Shown here: one piece after another, positions 13,172 to 25,897 of the stretch
How positions within the stretch are numbered: the first letter of the stretch is position 1
How the letters are laid out: every line of letters starts with the position of its first letter
DNA from: Tamarix chinensis
Taxonomy: Eukaryota > Streptophyta > Magnoliopsida > Caryophyllales > Tamaricaceae
Length of the DNA: 64,000 bases
NCBI GenBank assembly: GCA_030549775.1
Contig: CM060180.1
Coordinates: forward strand, 26,307,590 to 26,371,589
Reading direction: 5' to 3'
Notes under the pieces: model-generated
Seen by the model: only the letters and a program-made list of their open reading frames with translations
Told to the model about the DNA's origin: nothing
Databases searched by the model: none
Program-made: the position numbers and the translations under genes

Positions 13172-14813
13172 CCTTTTGAATATTTTAAATCATATAACAC
13201 ATTAAAGTACCAAAAATTTCATATTAACTAAAATTCCTTACAAGTAACCAAAAACCCTCATTTCAGGAAAACCTTATATGTTTTGATATTGTTATTTCCA
13301 AAACCTTCATCTATCACCATATATCATATATACTATTTTATTACTTATTATACTCTATTAAACCTGTATTACAACCATGCATCACATCGATCTACTTAGG
13401 GTTTTCCTACATAAAATATTATTGTAATGATATCATATGTTTATCAACTTACTCATTTTCATCACATATTAGCATATTCTCACATCAACACATTATCAAC
13501 AAGAATTTATCAACATAATAATTATAACATAATAATATATATAGTCAAACATAACACTTAGCACAAAAATCCTATACTACGACTAGTATCCTTACAGAGT
13601 AAGAATATGATCCCTATGCACATATCCTATCCTATCTCCTCTAGAAACTATAATAAAAACATAATAAGGATAAAATGACATAACTGGAGAAATGATAGGG
13701 AAATGAAAGAGGGAAGGAATGGAAGAAAAATTGAAACAAGGCTCGGTGGAGTTTTAGTCAAACTTTCGTGGAATAAAGAAGGGGTGGTTGAAGTGGTGAA
13801 ATAAGGAAGGTGGCAACAAAAACTAGTGTCATCACTAGGGGTTGTGGAATAGCAACAAATGTCGAAGGGGATGGGGTTGCAATGGTGGAATAGTACTATA
13901 TTTTATTTGGTTGGTTTAGCCGAATGGGGGTGCGGGCTTCAATGGTTGGTGTCGAATTGAGAGGGTGATTTGCGGTTCTTTTCTCCATTTACAGGGGTTG
14001 TGCAATGGCATGGAAGGTCGAAGAAAAGGGGGAAACATCGATGGAGTAGGATAAAAGGGTATAACCATGCAGGGGGTTCAGTGGTTTATGCCAAATAAGG
14101 TAGGTGGTGTGTGTTGTGGTGGTTTTTGACCAAGGAGGAAGAGTAGGATCAATGTGTGGTGGGGTGAGAATTTAGCAAGGGATGTTCGTGCTTGAAGGTG
14201 GTGTTCAATTGGGAAGACTGAAGGGGTGTTTTAGAAATTGTTTTGGCAATAATGAGGATGAGGGAAAGAAAGAAGGAGGGAGAAGATGTGCTTGGTGGTG
14301 AAATTTTGATAGAAAATTTGAGGGAGAAGGAGGGTGGTTTGGTACATTTAATGTGTTATATATATATAGAAATTCACGAGTAGAAAGGAGAATAGAGGAT
14401 ATAGGTGAAATTGATCAGGAATGGCTACACGAGCTTATCGCACAAGGGAAAGGTTGACGTATAGGTAGGCATGGAAGAGGGTGGAGTATTGTGTAAGGAC
14501 AATGTTTCACGAAGGAAAAAGAGGAAAAGAAGGGGAAAATGGAATTGGAAGGTGAGGGAGAAAAGGAAAGAAAAAATGGAAAAAGGAAAGGAAAGAAAAT
14601 AAGGGGGTTTAGAATTTGATTCAAGTTAGAATAATTTTAGGTAAGGATATGGGTATAATTTATTTAAAAAATTTATGGAGTTTGGATTAGGTTAAAGTAT
14701 TGAAAATCCGTAATAGAGATTATATAGGTTAAAATATTAATTTTTTGATATTAGAATTAGGTTATGATGTTAATCACTCGAGATTGGGTTTAGCTAAAAT
14801 TTGGGGTATTATA
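13172..14813 (-). mobile_element. LTR E (reverse), 3' part, decayed
   Basis: The right end reads GGGGTATTATA, the family end GGGGTATTACA with one C-to-T change. A GA-rich tract (13,690-14,600) mirrors the CT-rich leader zone of forward copies, and the AT-rich part to its left has the short CCAAAAACCCT-type phrases seen in LTR C. Its left part lies outside the window, as expected if D is inserted in E. Candidate duplication GTTTT at 14814-14818. Non-coding. Confidence 0.55.
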
Positions 14814-14818
14814 GTTTT

Positions 14819-15613
14819 TCTAATAATTATTGTTATTTTTATCATCATTATTTGTATCATTATTATTTTTATCATTATCTAGTATGATTATACAACAATA
14901 TATTACTATTTAAATGATAATATAGGTTTTATTAATATTTATAATAATAATATTATTATTATAATACTAATAATAATAAATTTAAATAAATCATATTAGA
15001 TTAAATGATAATATGTCATGCTATATCAAGCCAGATCAAGCTGAAATTAGGCTAGTTCAAATCAGAATATAAGTAACAGGATTAGATAAAGTGAGGTAAG
15101 AAATTGGAAAATTTTCTATAGTATTGTTAAGAATATCATTAAAATGTTATAGAAAAATATTTCTTTATATTATTTATAATGATTTTCCATTTTAGGTTTA
15201 GCAAGTGTTCAAGTAAAATGGAATTTTTGAAGCTTATTTTTCTATCCAATCCTTAGAATTACAATCTTCAAATCTTGATGCTAGAATTTCATTTGATTAA
15301 TGTTAAGCAACATGCTTTCATAATGTATTTTTATTATTTCTTTATATGATTTTTTTGTATAGTATTTTATGGAAACTATAGTTTTCCAAGTCATTCTTAA
15401 TAGTATATTTGGCCTTTGTTTGGTTGCTAAAAAAATAATGATGATTATTGTAGATATAGTTTCTAATGTTCATTCCATAATTTAAATGACCGTTGTAATT
15501 TTTTTTTAATGAAAACTAAAGTGATATAAATTTTGAAAGAAAACTAAATTAATATAAAACTTATAAAAATAATCTAAACTTCCTTAAAGTTATAGGTTTT
15601 TTGAAAGAGTTAT
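14819..15613. other. AT-rich spacer, no gene seen
   Basis: ATT/ATC-rich DNA up to about 14,990, then unassigned AT-rich sequence. A TTTGGCCTTTGTTTGGTTGC phrase at 15,411-15,430 resembles a MITE end, but no partner terminus was found. Confidence 0.5.
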
Positions 15614-16800
15614 TGTATCACCCCGAATATTAAAAACCTATTATTATTATTTTTATAAATTATCGATTTTGATTTATAAGTTTTGACTTTTATTTTTATT
15701 TAGATTGGATTATTTTATTTAAATCATGATTCTTGTTATAAGTTTTTGAGTTGTTGATTTGTTTTATGGTGTTATTAATGGTTTAAAATCCATATTTAAA
15801 TTTATTGAATTATTTATTATTGTGGATGATTATAGATAAACCCATTTAAAATTATAATATTATTGAATTCATGTGATGTTATTTTTATGGAAAATATATA
15901 TTTTTTCAGGTGTGTATTTTTATATTAATATTTTGAATTAGTTTTCAATTTTGACTCGTCATCTGACTATGAATTTATTTTGAGTTATATTTTATTAACG
16001 AAAATAAATTATTTTAAATTAGAAAATTCCTTTAAAGTATGAAACTTTATTTTGACAATTTTTATCTGCAGCAAATAATTTTACCTTTGAATTTGTTCAC
16101 TTTTGGGATGTTGATAAAATCTTCAAAAAAATTTATTTAAATATTTTTGCAACTTACTTATGATTTTATTTCCAAAATTAATTTTCTTTCATTTTTTACA
16201 TTTTGGTTAATGGAAAAATTCTTCAAAAATATATTAAATTAGTCAAGTTAGCTCAAAGATTGATAAAAATATTTATCGAATATATTTTAAATATTATTTT
16301 AACATTTGTCTTTTTATTTTAAAAAGTGAAGCCATTTATTTTAAAAAATTGTTTTTTTATTAGATAAACTCTTTTGATTTTTATCTAAAAGGTTCTTTAT
16401 AGTTTTTACGATACTGTTTTGGTTGAATATATTATCTAAAAATACCTTTTACCCTCCTTCAATATTAGCCATCATCAAACCACTACTTCAACGACTACAG
16501 CAATGGAGTGACTCCAATGTAAGTAACAACAATGTAACATCATAACACGGATGATAACTAGCCGAGCGCAACAACATAATACAACTAGTGCACCGCCTCT
16601 GACATTCAGTAACGTACAATAGGTCCCAACGACATTGGAGAGCCTCTTCTGACCCTTTTTAGTCAAACAAGTTTATGCGAGCATGCAATGACTTTCTCCA
16701 TTTGGTATAATTTAGAAACCCTACCTTTGATTTTGGGGTTTGATTTTCTATAAATTAGCTTATGATACACTAAATTGATTATTCATGTTGATGGTAAGTA
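15614..16800 (+). mobile_element. LTR F, 5' half of the long-LTR family, truncated
   Basis: It starts TGTATCACCCCGAA. Sequence to about 16,260 follows the first 600 bp of LTR I: GAGTTATATTTTATTAACGA near 15,983 corresponds to GAGTTATATTTCGCTAACGA near 57,140. A stretch near 16,705 (AGCTTATGATACACTAAATT) matches the segment near 58,115. No 3' terminus follows, so it is truncated or was interrupted. Confidence 0.7.
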
Positions 16801-17644
16801 TAGTAAAGAACGGAGACTAAATGAAATTGTTGTGTCACTAAATGATCACTACCCCAATAGCAAATTAGGCTAAATTATGGCATGATCATTCAAGACCATT
16901 CACTCCCCAAAAGTTTACACAACTTCCCTCAAACTCGTTTATGCAAGATTGAAGGAATGAATAATTGCATAATTCAATTACCCATGAATTCATAAGAAAG
17001 AGAATAGTGTAGCTTGTGATGATTGAGTTTGATGTATCCCAAGTTCAATCTACTACAAGTATTTATAGGTGATTTTCGAAGTAATCCCATACCTACCAAT
17101 CACTCCACTTCTCCATCAACAAGTAATAGGAAGGTAGAGAACATATGGAAAATATTGATCATTTAATGGGTACATGGATAGAGTGGGTGAGTATTGAGAA
17201 AATTGGAGAACATGAGTAGTTATCATAGTTACCGAACAATACCTCGCTAATTATGAGAAAACTCAAAGTAAACCAAAGAGAACAACAAGGGCAAATGAAA
17301 AGCTTCATACATAAATATCAATATCTTTCAATTGAATTGATACATGCGTAAAAACTTTTCTTGAAAAATACTATTTATGAAGATAGAAAATATTATTTTA
17401 TAGAAAAAAATAAATTAAAAAACTATAAAAAAATTTATTAGCAAAAAATCATTAAATTACTATCCACATTTAATTATTATTTTAAAGGTCAAATAGATGG
17501 TAAAAGTTCAATCCTTGACTCTGAAACTTGTTAAAAGCCTTTCAGAAGTAAAAATATCATATTTGTGCTTACTTATCCCAAAAACATAATTGGTCAAAAA
17601 TACATAGATTTTTTCTCAAGAGCACAAATAACACGCCAATAATA
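16801..17644. other. Unassigned AT-rich sequence
   Basis: No coding sequence, microsatellite or clear terminus. Probably remnant of an interrupted repeat. Confidence 0.4.
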
Positions 17645-19222
17645 TGTAAAGCCCTTGGAATTTCAATAATTAATTAGAATGTCCACACGTGTATAAATAA
17701 ATCATATTATATATCCATTTTTTAAAAAAAATCATGGATTATGAGATATCATTAGATTTAAACAATAACAACATCATCTAATATACTCCAAAAATTAAAA
17801 TCCCCAAACCATAAAAACCTTAAGCATGATAATCTTTAAATACTTATAAAACATACCAAATGAACCCAAATCATGACATGATATATACCAAAATCATCCT
17901 AAGAACATCAAATGTTATCATGATATATTTTGGTTTAGCTAAAAGCGCATAAATGACAAGTTACGTCACAAAGGCCAAACCATCACAAACAACCAAAAAC
18001 ATGCTAACTAGAAACCAAAGCATATAACATATGTCAATTCTATTTACTTAGTTTTTTTGAGATTTACCTTTAATACCAAGATTTAACACTAAGAAAAATG
18101 AAAAGATACAACATAGAAAAATCACATAAGAGATTAGAGAAAAAAATTATCATAAACCAAACAAAGGAGAGGGAAATAAGGAGAACGGGTGAAGGAACTT
18201 ATCAAAAAAGTTTGGAAGCTTAATCAAGCTTCAAACATGGTGGTTAATGGCAATGAAGGCCATAAAATTTCAGGTATGAATAAAAGATAATGGTTTTGGT
18301 GGCAAGGGAGAAAAGAAAAGAAAGAAAAATGACTAAGTTTGCCAAGTTAGAATGCTTAGGGATTAAGTTAAAGATATAAGGCACGATAAAAAATTTACTT
18401 AGGAAACCAAAAAAAATTTGGCTACTACAATCTCTAAGGTGATTCCACGTGGAGTGAAAGAGAAGGATTTTATATCCCTAAACTACCACACAAATGAAAT
18501 AGGTGGAGGAGGAAAGTTGGAAGAATACATATTTAACTTAAGATATTTATGCACAAATATCTAATGTAGAAGACAATACCAAATTGAACACCGTAGAGGA
18601 GGGAGACATAAAATTTATAAGCATCAAATGAGATTTTATCATCCATTATAAACAATAATGAAAGTTCAGGGTCAAATCTCATAAGATTCAAATAAGATTT
18701 GTGGAATAAACATGTATTTTTATGACATTTATGGTGTAAAAATATATGAACTAATCCAAAAGTAGTATGAATGATATTAGAATATTTATAAATCATATTT
18801 ATCTTAATAATAATAAGATAAGATGATACCCAAAATTTTATGATATATAGATAGCTATAAAGGGTTTAATGGGCTCAAAATACACAATTAAGGCCCATTA
18901 GAATGATGAATAGTATTTTTTTGCCAAGAACTTGGTTTGAAATTAAAAAAAAATCTAATAAAAGTTAGAAAAATGTAAGTATTTAAAATATCCACATAAA
19001 AGAAGAATATGGAAATAATTTGGATGCCAAAAGTGGCTTGGAAGTCTCACGAAATACAAAACTGTAAGAAATGACAATAAGTCTTAGACAAAATGTTTAG
19101 AGAACATAACTAGGGTTTCAAAACTCCACAAAGATGTGATAAATCACAAAACTAAAAGATCATAACCTTCACCGGTATCAATCTTAAATAATTTAATTTA
19201 CCCAAAAGAACAAGGTATTACA
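17645..19222 (-). mobile_element. LTR-like relic, reverse
   Basis: It begins TGTAAAGCCCTTGG and ends CAAGGTATTACA, resembling reverse copies of the long-LTR family, with a central GA-rich zone (18,160-18,340). Flanking pentamers TAATA and TACCT do not match, so boundaries are tentative. The short frames inside look accidental. Confidence 0.35.
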
Positions 19223-19227
19223 TACCT

Positions 19228-20258
19228 AAATACCATGGTGATGCAGAAGCTTGAAGCTAGGCTAATCAATTCAAGGCTTGACATAATTTTTCGTTTGCTT
19301 TCTTTTCATTTATTTTGGCATCAACCAATTACTAGAGGCTTTGATTTTGTGCTATTCACCCATATTTTAAACTTTGATGTCAATCCATGTATTCCACTTT
19401 CGTATATGATGATGGTTACTAGTGTCCAAAACAAGGTCAATACTTTGTTTCACTTTCCCCAAGGTTTTTCACCAATCCATCAACTTATTTTTTATTTTAT
19501 CAATATAGATAAATTTTGGTTTAATCATAAATGAAATAAAATTTTCAAGCACAACTTATGTAATTATGAGATCAAATTTGTAAACACATAATAAATTTTA
19601 GGTTATATATCAAGGTAATCCATGCACTAAATTCCTTCTTTTTAGGAAAATCTAGCAATATGTGAATTTTCAATTACTTATCAAGATGATAAAGTAGATA
19701 AAATTAATTTTGGTATTTTCATTCTATGATGACTTAGATTCTAATAAATTTCGGTACATCCTTTTCTAATACTTATTTATTTTAAATTTGATAAAAGCTT
19801 GCTGACACAAAACAAATTTGCATGTTACTATTATATGTTATGATTTCATTACAATATAAACTAGTTTTTATTATTTAAAGAGTATTTGAAATTTCTTTTA
19901 CAAATTTTAAATTCAAAATATGGATTTAAAGAATATTTTATGGTCACTTTAATTTTTATCAATTTTTTACTATTTAAATATTTAAACTATCTTACATCTA
20001 TATAAATATAGAGATATTTTCTAAAATTTGTCATATTGAAAGCATATATATTCAAAATATATTGTGTACAGTTTGTTAACATATTATTATAACACAATTC
20101 TTTTTCTCAATTTAAATTGCTATTTTTGGTTTTGGTTTAGATTGGTGAAGATGTCAAGATGAGAAAGATACCTTGGTGGAATAAAGGTTGATTGTCTTGC
20201 CTCATTTCCATTGTGGCTACAAAACCAATTCTAGGGGTGATCTAGGCTTAGCCTAGGT
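19228..20258. other. AT-rich sequence without recognised features
   Basis: A 99-codon frame at 19235-19534 has no recognisable domain and a composition like the surrounding DNA. I do not consider it a gene. Confidence 0.5.
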
Positions 20259-20263
20259 AGTGT

Positions 20264-23200
20264 TGTAACACCCCCATTTTTACTACTTAAAACTTTTATT
20301 TTATGAAAGTGTTAATTACCAAAATAATGGATATTTCCACCACACTTAGCATAATTTCAGTTCCCTCACCTTTCTTACGTCAAATGCCAATGCTCCAAAA
20401 CAAAACACAACTAGATTAAAATAGAAAAAATAAGGGATAATACATAAATATGAGTTACAAATAATATACTTCATATAAAGATAAACATTAAAACACACCA
20501 AGGGATACAAGAGTCTGAAGGGAAACTGAGTACATCAAAACAAGTATCAAAATGTACAATTCCAGTTTACCCTAACTTTTAAACCTGAAAGCCCATTATG
20601 CAAATGGAAACTCTTCCCAAGGGCTCCGCCTATCCTTGCCTCTATTGTATGCTTCAAACCAATTTATGCCCTTCAATTAGTCATATGCAAAAGTAGTATC
20701 ATTACGACTTCTTTGTACTGAGTAAATCACAATACCTCACAAGAGGTATCATACCCACAATGCATATAATCACACAATAATCCAAAAATCATGCTCAAGT
20801 AAAAAGCACAAGTCATAATAATAGGTAATAATCATAAGATAATGTATACAACATCATGATCTCGTGATCATCAATCAATCATACAAAGTCACTTCATATA
20901 ATTATGATGTACATATTAGCCATATCTGACCAATCAAATCAATCCCAAACATCAAGTTAGGGCATTGAAGCAAATACCAAATCCATAATCTAAAAAAATT
21001 CCAATTACTAAAGGTAGGGTACTAAGGTAACTATAAAACCAAAAAATATAAATCAAATCATTTTTATAACCATACACAATAGTTACTTCAATTTTCAATT
21101 GCTCGAGGGGGATACAATCAACTCAGGGACATTGAGGTACACCCAATAATATTGATGTGCAAAGGCAACACAATACTATTACTCTAAAACCCAGGGACAT
21201 ATCGGTATGCCTAGTCATACTAGTGCACAAAGGCAATACGGTATCCTCCAACCTTAGCCACCTATTCCTTAAGTATTGATACCTCTTATAAAGCACATAA
21301 GTTACCTATACAACTGACTAGGGTTTTTTTGGGGCATAGAGGCACACCAATGAACCAAAATCAAAGAGGGTTATACCTTATCTCTAGAGTAGTTATTCCT
21401 ATAAAGCAACCATTCCTAACTCAAGGTCTTTCACTTTGAGTATTAATATTTTATGAGGTGATCATAAATGTCAAGTATTACACAACAATTCCTATTTCCA
21501 TACTCAAGCATTTTCACTTGTATTTCCAATTATTAAGGTAAACCCTAAAGTCATCGGTATAGGTCAAGCCAAAGTCAACACTAAGGTCAACCTATAAAAA
21601 GTAGTCCATCCTAATTTTCAATTATTCACAAATGATGCATTAGGTCACAAATTACCAAAATGCTCCCAAAACCTCGTTTTGGCTATTTTATCTAGTTTCG
21701 TACCAAAAATTATTATTATTAGAACTTTTTACCAAAAGGCTAAAAGATAATAGTTCGCACTATTTTAGTATGTAGGATATCTTTACGATTTGAGGATTGG
21801 CTATATTTTTCACTTTTCATACATTTAGTAAGTTGATAATATGCTTCTAAAATGTCTTAAATTCCATGTAGCATGCGCGTACATTTTATAGTACGATACA
21901 ACATTTAACAAGGTAATTAGAATCATGGTGCACATAGAGAAATATTTCTAGCTCTAGAATATGTGAAAAACAATTATCGTACTCTAACTTTGATCATGTG
22001 TGCATGTTCTATGCTAGTTAAAACAACCCTAACTACTGTGCAATATTGATCATGGCATTTAATTCATAATTTTACAAGATTACAAACCCTAAAAAAACCC
22101 TAGACATGTGTACACAAATCATTTAGCATACTACTCATGCATATAGCTTAACTTAACAACAATTGTACGTAATATTTTAGCATGTTTTCACTTTATCTTA
22201 CATGTCATAATACTTGATAGGTATAACAACCTAATATAATTCTAAATCTAAACAATCATAACATGCTCGCACATAATTTCTATTGTGTTATGAGTGATTG
22301 GATTTATCTAAATCCAAGCTTACACAAAAAGTATGAAAACCTTATTCTCCAGTATCCTCAAGGATTACCTAAGAAATTACTGCCCAATAATACATATATT
22401 AGTATTTAATATAACACAAAAATATCCCAAAATTTAATTTAAACCACTCCAAAATAACTAAGCAGGGAAAGAAGGTAACAAGGGTAACAATGCAACTCAT
22501 GAAACAAAGGGAGGAGAAATGGTGGAAGTTTCCAAAGAAAGGAGGTGAGCAACAGTGTCTTTGGACATTTCTAGGGATGATTGGTAGGAAACACCGATGC
22601 AAGGGGGAGGCTTAAGTAGAGGAGGATGCAATAAGGTGAAGGGGTCCAATATAAATAGCCGAAGGAGGGAGGTGATTGGTGGGTTTTGAAAAAGGGGGGT
22701 AGGGGTGCTTCGGTGGGTTTGGGCATAGGTTGGGGGTGTCTTCGGCAAGGTTGTCCACTGGTGGAGGTGAGAGAGTGGTGTAAGTGGATGTTGTAAGCGA
22801 GAGGGAATTGGTGGTGATGGACGTTGCTAAGTAAGGAGGAGTGGCGGCGACATTCATTACAGATAAAAAATATGGTGAATAGGAAGGAAAATGATGAGAG
22901 CAATGATGTAGAATAGAGAGGTTTTCTTGCATGAGGGAGATCAAGAGAAATGAGAAGGAAACAGGCTTTGCTTGGTGCTAATACACAACTCATAAATGGG
23001 AAGATGGAGGGCTTAAGAGGATGGTGGCGTGAAGGGAATATTCAAGCAAAACATGGGGACGAGGGAAACGTGTAGGAGACATGGTGTAGGGAAAGGTCAT
23101 GCTGGGTAAAGGGAGTAGGGTATGGTTATAATATATTATAGGGTAGGGTAATAATTTAGTAAGGTAAAATATCCAGTTACTAGGAGAAGGGTTACTTGAT

Positions 23201-23401
23201 ATCGATTGGGGTCTAAACTAGGATTAAATTTAGTTACTTAAATTCTATCATATTTTAACCTAATTAAATTTATATCTAATATGTCATAATAATACATATA
23301 TAAATAACATATTTAATATAAAACACTATACAATAATTGTTATAATTAATTACACATAATTACCGGTTTATAATTAAGGTTTCTAAAAATGAGGTATTAC
23401 A
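20264..23401 (-). mobile_element. Solo LTR J (reverse), flanked by AGTGT target duplication
   Basis: 3,138 bp, from TGTAACACCCCCA at 20264 to GAGGTATTACA at 23401. Perfect 5-bp duplications AGTGT lie at 20259-20263 and 23402-23406. It carries the family landmarks in reverse: a CACACTTAGCATAA segment (20,342), TACTGAGTAAATCA (20,718), a CTTTCACTTTGAGT motif (21,428) and a GA-rich zone (22,490-23,140). It has no coding capacity; the Pro/Ser-rich frames near 22,500-22,990 are complements of the GA-rich zone. Confidence 0.88.
21110..21350. repeat. Short tandem block in LTR J
   Basis: CAGGGACAT, then GGTA, then GTGCAAAGGCAA-type phrases recur with a spacing of about 75 bp. The block is at the position where B, C and I carry unrelated tandem units. 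Confidence 0.5.
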
Positions 23402-23689
23402 AGTGTATTGACAAATTATAATGAGGTTGATGGTCTTTTTGTATTTTTTCCAATGAGGTGTGTGTAAATTAGCATCAACAATTCCTATACAATGCAATCT
23501 GTCACATGTTGTTACATGGTGCAAATGGTGCCATGTATTTTCCTCCCACATCCTCTTTTCCATAATTCTTTTCTCTATCGTATTTATTTAATTTTGAATC
23601 GATTGATTCTTCTCCAATCACCTTATTTTCGATTCAAGCTTGCTTGATTTTTTTAAAATTTTGATTCATTTGATTCTGCTCAAATCTTG

Positions 23690-23987
23690 CCTATAAAATG
23701 ATTGAAGAAATGCCAAAATCAAATATTCTTACTTACACAATTATAACTTCGGGTTTATCATGTTATAGTCTCCACAAAGAATCCATGAAGTTCTTTAAAT
23801 GCATACAGAATGAGTATGGTATTTTTTTTGTTGATGATTGTATTATGATTAGTATTATGGATGTTTATGCTTGCTTAGTCATATTTGAAATTTGTGTGTT
23901 AGCTTCATGGTATGGTCATAGTCATTCTATATGCAACATACTAGTGAAATATATCATGCTTTGGTCAATGCTTATGGAAAATGTGGT
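23690..23987 (+). pseudogene. Fragment of a PPR protein gene, frameshifted
   Basis: The first frame (from 23698) reads EEMPKSNILTYTIITSGLS, then KESMKFF and an EYGI segment, the layout of a PLS-type pentatricopeptide repeat. A second frame continues with LHGMVIVI (from 23903), and a third gives HALVNAYGKCG (23955-23987), a near-perfect copy of the conserved NALVxxYxKCG phrase of these proteins. Two frameshifts and stops therefore separate parts of one former repeat array. Only about 100 residues remain of a family of 400-900. PPR proteins bind organellar RNA; this copy cannot be functional. Confidence 0.7.
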
Positions 23988-23989
23988 TA

Positions 23990-24600
23990 ACTGGTGAAAG
24001 ATTAACTCAAAGTTGGGGAAAGATATGATCATAAGCGGTAATATATAAATCCATGAATGTTGAAAAAATTTAGGATATTTATATGAAAAATATGTTTGTT
24101 GTTGGTGAAATTTTAAGTATATGATGGTGAAGGATATATTTATTAATGGTGAAAGATAAGTTTTTGTAAACAAATGTTTGACAATGATATCGTATGTGTT
24201 AGTAAAATATTTGTAGTGTGTTGGGGAAGTTATATTTATTATAGGTAAAAGATATATTGTTATGTGGTGTAAGATATATTTTATTTAATATTGATCTATG
24301 TCTGTACCTTTCACCACAGTTATACATATTTTTCACCACATATTAAAGTATATTTTACCACAATCAAACTTTTATCTATGCCCTATGCATATCTTCCATC
24401 ACAAGTACACATGTTTTTCACCATAAGGTTAAGAAATTTGTACTCTTATTTTATGAAATTTCTACCACTATTTTCCTAAAAAATTAAAATCGATCTGACC
24501 ATTTGTCACCAATTCTATGCGTATATGTCACCATGTTTACATATATATATGTCACTACGTATCTAAGCATATTTTACTATTGTTAAACATATTTTGTTAA
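23990..24600. repeat. Fold-back-like tract of GGTGAAAGATA motifs
   Basis: The left half (23,993-24,290) has at least eight variants of GGTGAAAGATATATT. The right half (24,300-24,600) has about eight of its reverse complement (TATxTTTCACC). The symmetry centre is near 24,290, giving an imperfect inverted repeat with arms of roughly 300 bp made of short degenerate units. Confidence 0.55.
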
Positions 24601-24689
24601 CACTATATTTATAAAAAAAATTCAACATTGAATACCCATATATTACCAATTATGTGTTGCCAAGTGTAACATTGAAGATGGTTTGGAGA

Positions 24690-25304
24690 ATACCTTTGAC
24701 TTCTTGAGTTGGCATTCAAACTCCATTGCTAGCTTTATTATGTCATCAAGTGTATCGTATAAAAAACTTCTACTTTATCATGAATGCTGAAATTTAAGCC
24801 TCCAAGGAACCTTGCACAAGTTTGTTCCTTTCTTTCTTGAATATCACAAATCAAAGAAAGTTTTTCAAAGTCTCTAGTGTACTCCTCAATACTCTAATTC
24901 CCTTGCCTCAAGGATATCATCTTGATGAAGTTGTCTCGCTCAAATTATATTAGGATGAACTTCCTCTTCATATGATTCTTTAATTGCTCCCAAGACTTGA
25001 TCTTTTGTTTGCCTTCTTTTTCTCTTGATCTTTTGAGATCATCAAACCAAGTTCTTACAAACATTCTGAATTTGAGAATGAAAAGATTACATGTCATGGC
25101 ATCATCATACTCCTCGAAGCCAAAATTAGCCTCCATTGTTTGTGACCACTCAATAAAACTCTCAATATCAAGCTCTCTAAAAAATTCTATAAAATCAATC
25201 TTGAATACCTTTTCTTCATCACACTCTTGTCTCTTTTCTCTTTGAAGTGTGTTGCCATTTGAGGCACTTGTATCATCTTCAATGTACTCAAGTTTATCAT
25301 TCAT
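24690..25304 (-). pseudogene. Ty3/gypsy gag remnant
   Basis: The minus-strand frame 25304-24945 contains a retrotransposon gag domain: FIEWSQTMEANF, TWFDDLKR and KSWEQLKNHMKRKF, the usual W/L/F spacing. After a stop, the same family pattern continues (EEYTRDFEKLS, ARFLGGLNFSIHDKVE) to about 24,690. Zinc knuckle, protease and polymerase are absent. It lies downstream of the LTR at 25898-26645 on the same strand. Premature stops make it a pseudogene. Confidence 0.8.
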
Positions 25305-25881
25305 TCGACCTCCTTTTTTTTGTACGATACACCTTAATATTCCTTCAACTTTTTTCTTTGAACCTCCAAACTATTCTCCATCTTTGTCTGAAGACGTTGG
25401 AATTGAAAGTTTATGATCTCAAGAAGGTACTTCATAAACTCTTCACTAGCTATGATGAAAATTGAATGGGGTATACTCAAGGAAAAATGGTTCGAACAGA
25501 GAATAATGAGAGGAAATTGAAGAAAGAATGGATCTTGATGAGATTTACCAAGATATTGGTGGAATGTGCATGGAAAAGATTGAAGATCAACTAATGCACG
25601 AGATCATACAATCTCGATGGATTCTTGAATGAGAAAGGAAGGATACAGAAATCAAGAAGGATAGCAATCAAGATCTTGATGAGCTTATTAGTTGGAGATG
25701 TAATAGAAAGATAAATATGTGTTAATGAATGGTTTCTTGGTAGAATCAAAGAAAAACAAGAAGACAAAATAAAGAGAAAAATGGTGTAGGTTTTGTTTAG
25801 AAAAAATGAAAGAAAAATTAGCAAAATGAGTGGAACAAAATGCCTATAAAAGTAATTACCTTTAATAAGGATACAACATGA

Positions 25882-25894
25882 GGCTTTGATAACA
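25882..25894 (-). other. Primer binding site, initiator tRNA-Met type
   Basis: The minus strand reads TGTTATCAAAGCC, close to the plant retrotransposon site TGGTATCAGAGCC, 3 nt after the proposed LTR end and about 580 nt before the gag remnant. Confidence 0.6.
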
Positions 25895-25897
25895 AAA

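Noticed and set aside
17640..19227. Solo LTR with target duplication
   Set aside because: Flanks TAATA and TACCT differ; kept only as a low-confidence relic.
22497..22993. Ser/Pro-rich minus-strand frames
   Set aside because: Complement of the GA-rich zone of LTR J; same explanation as in other reverse LTRs.
24997..25465. Plus-strand frames across the gag remnant
   Set aside because: Antisense to the recognisable gag domain.
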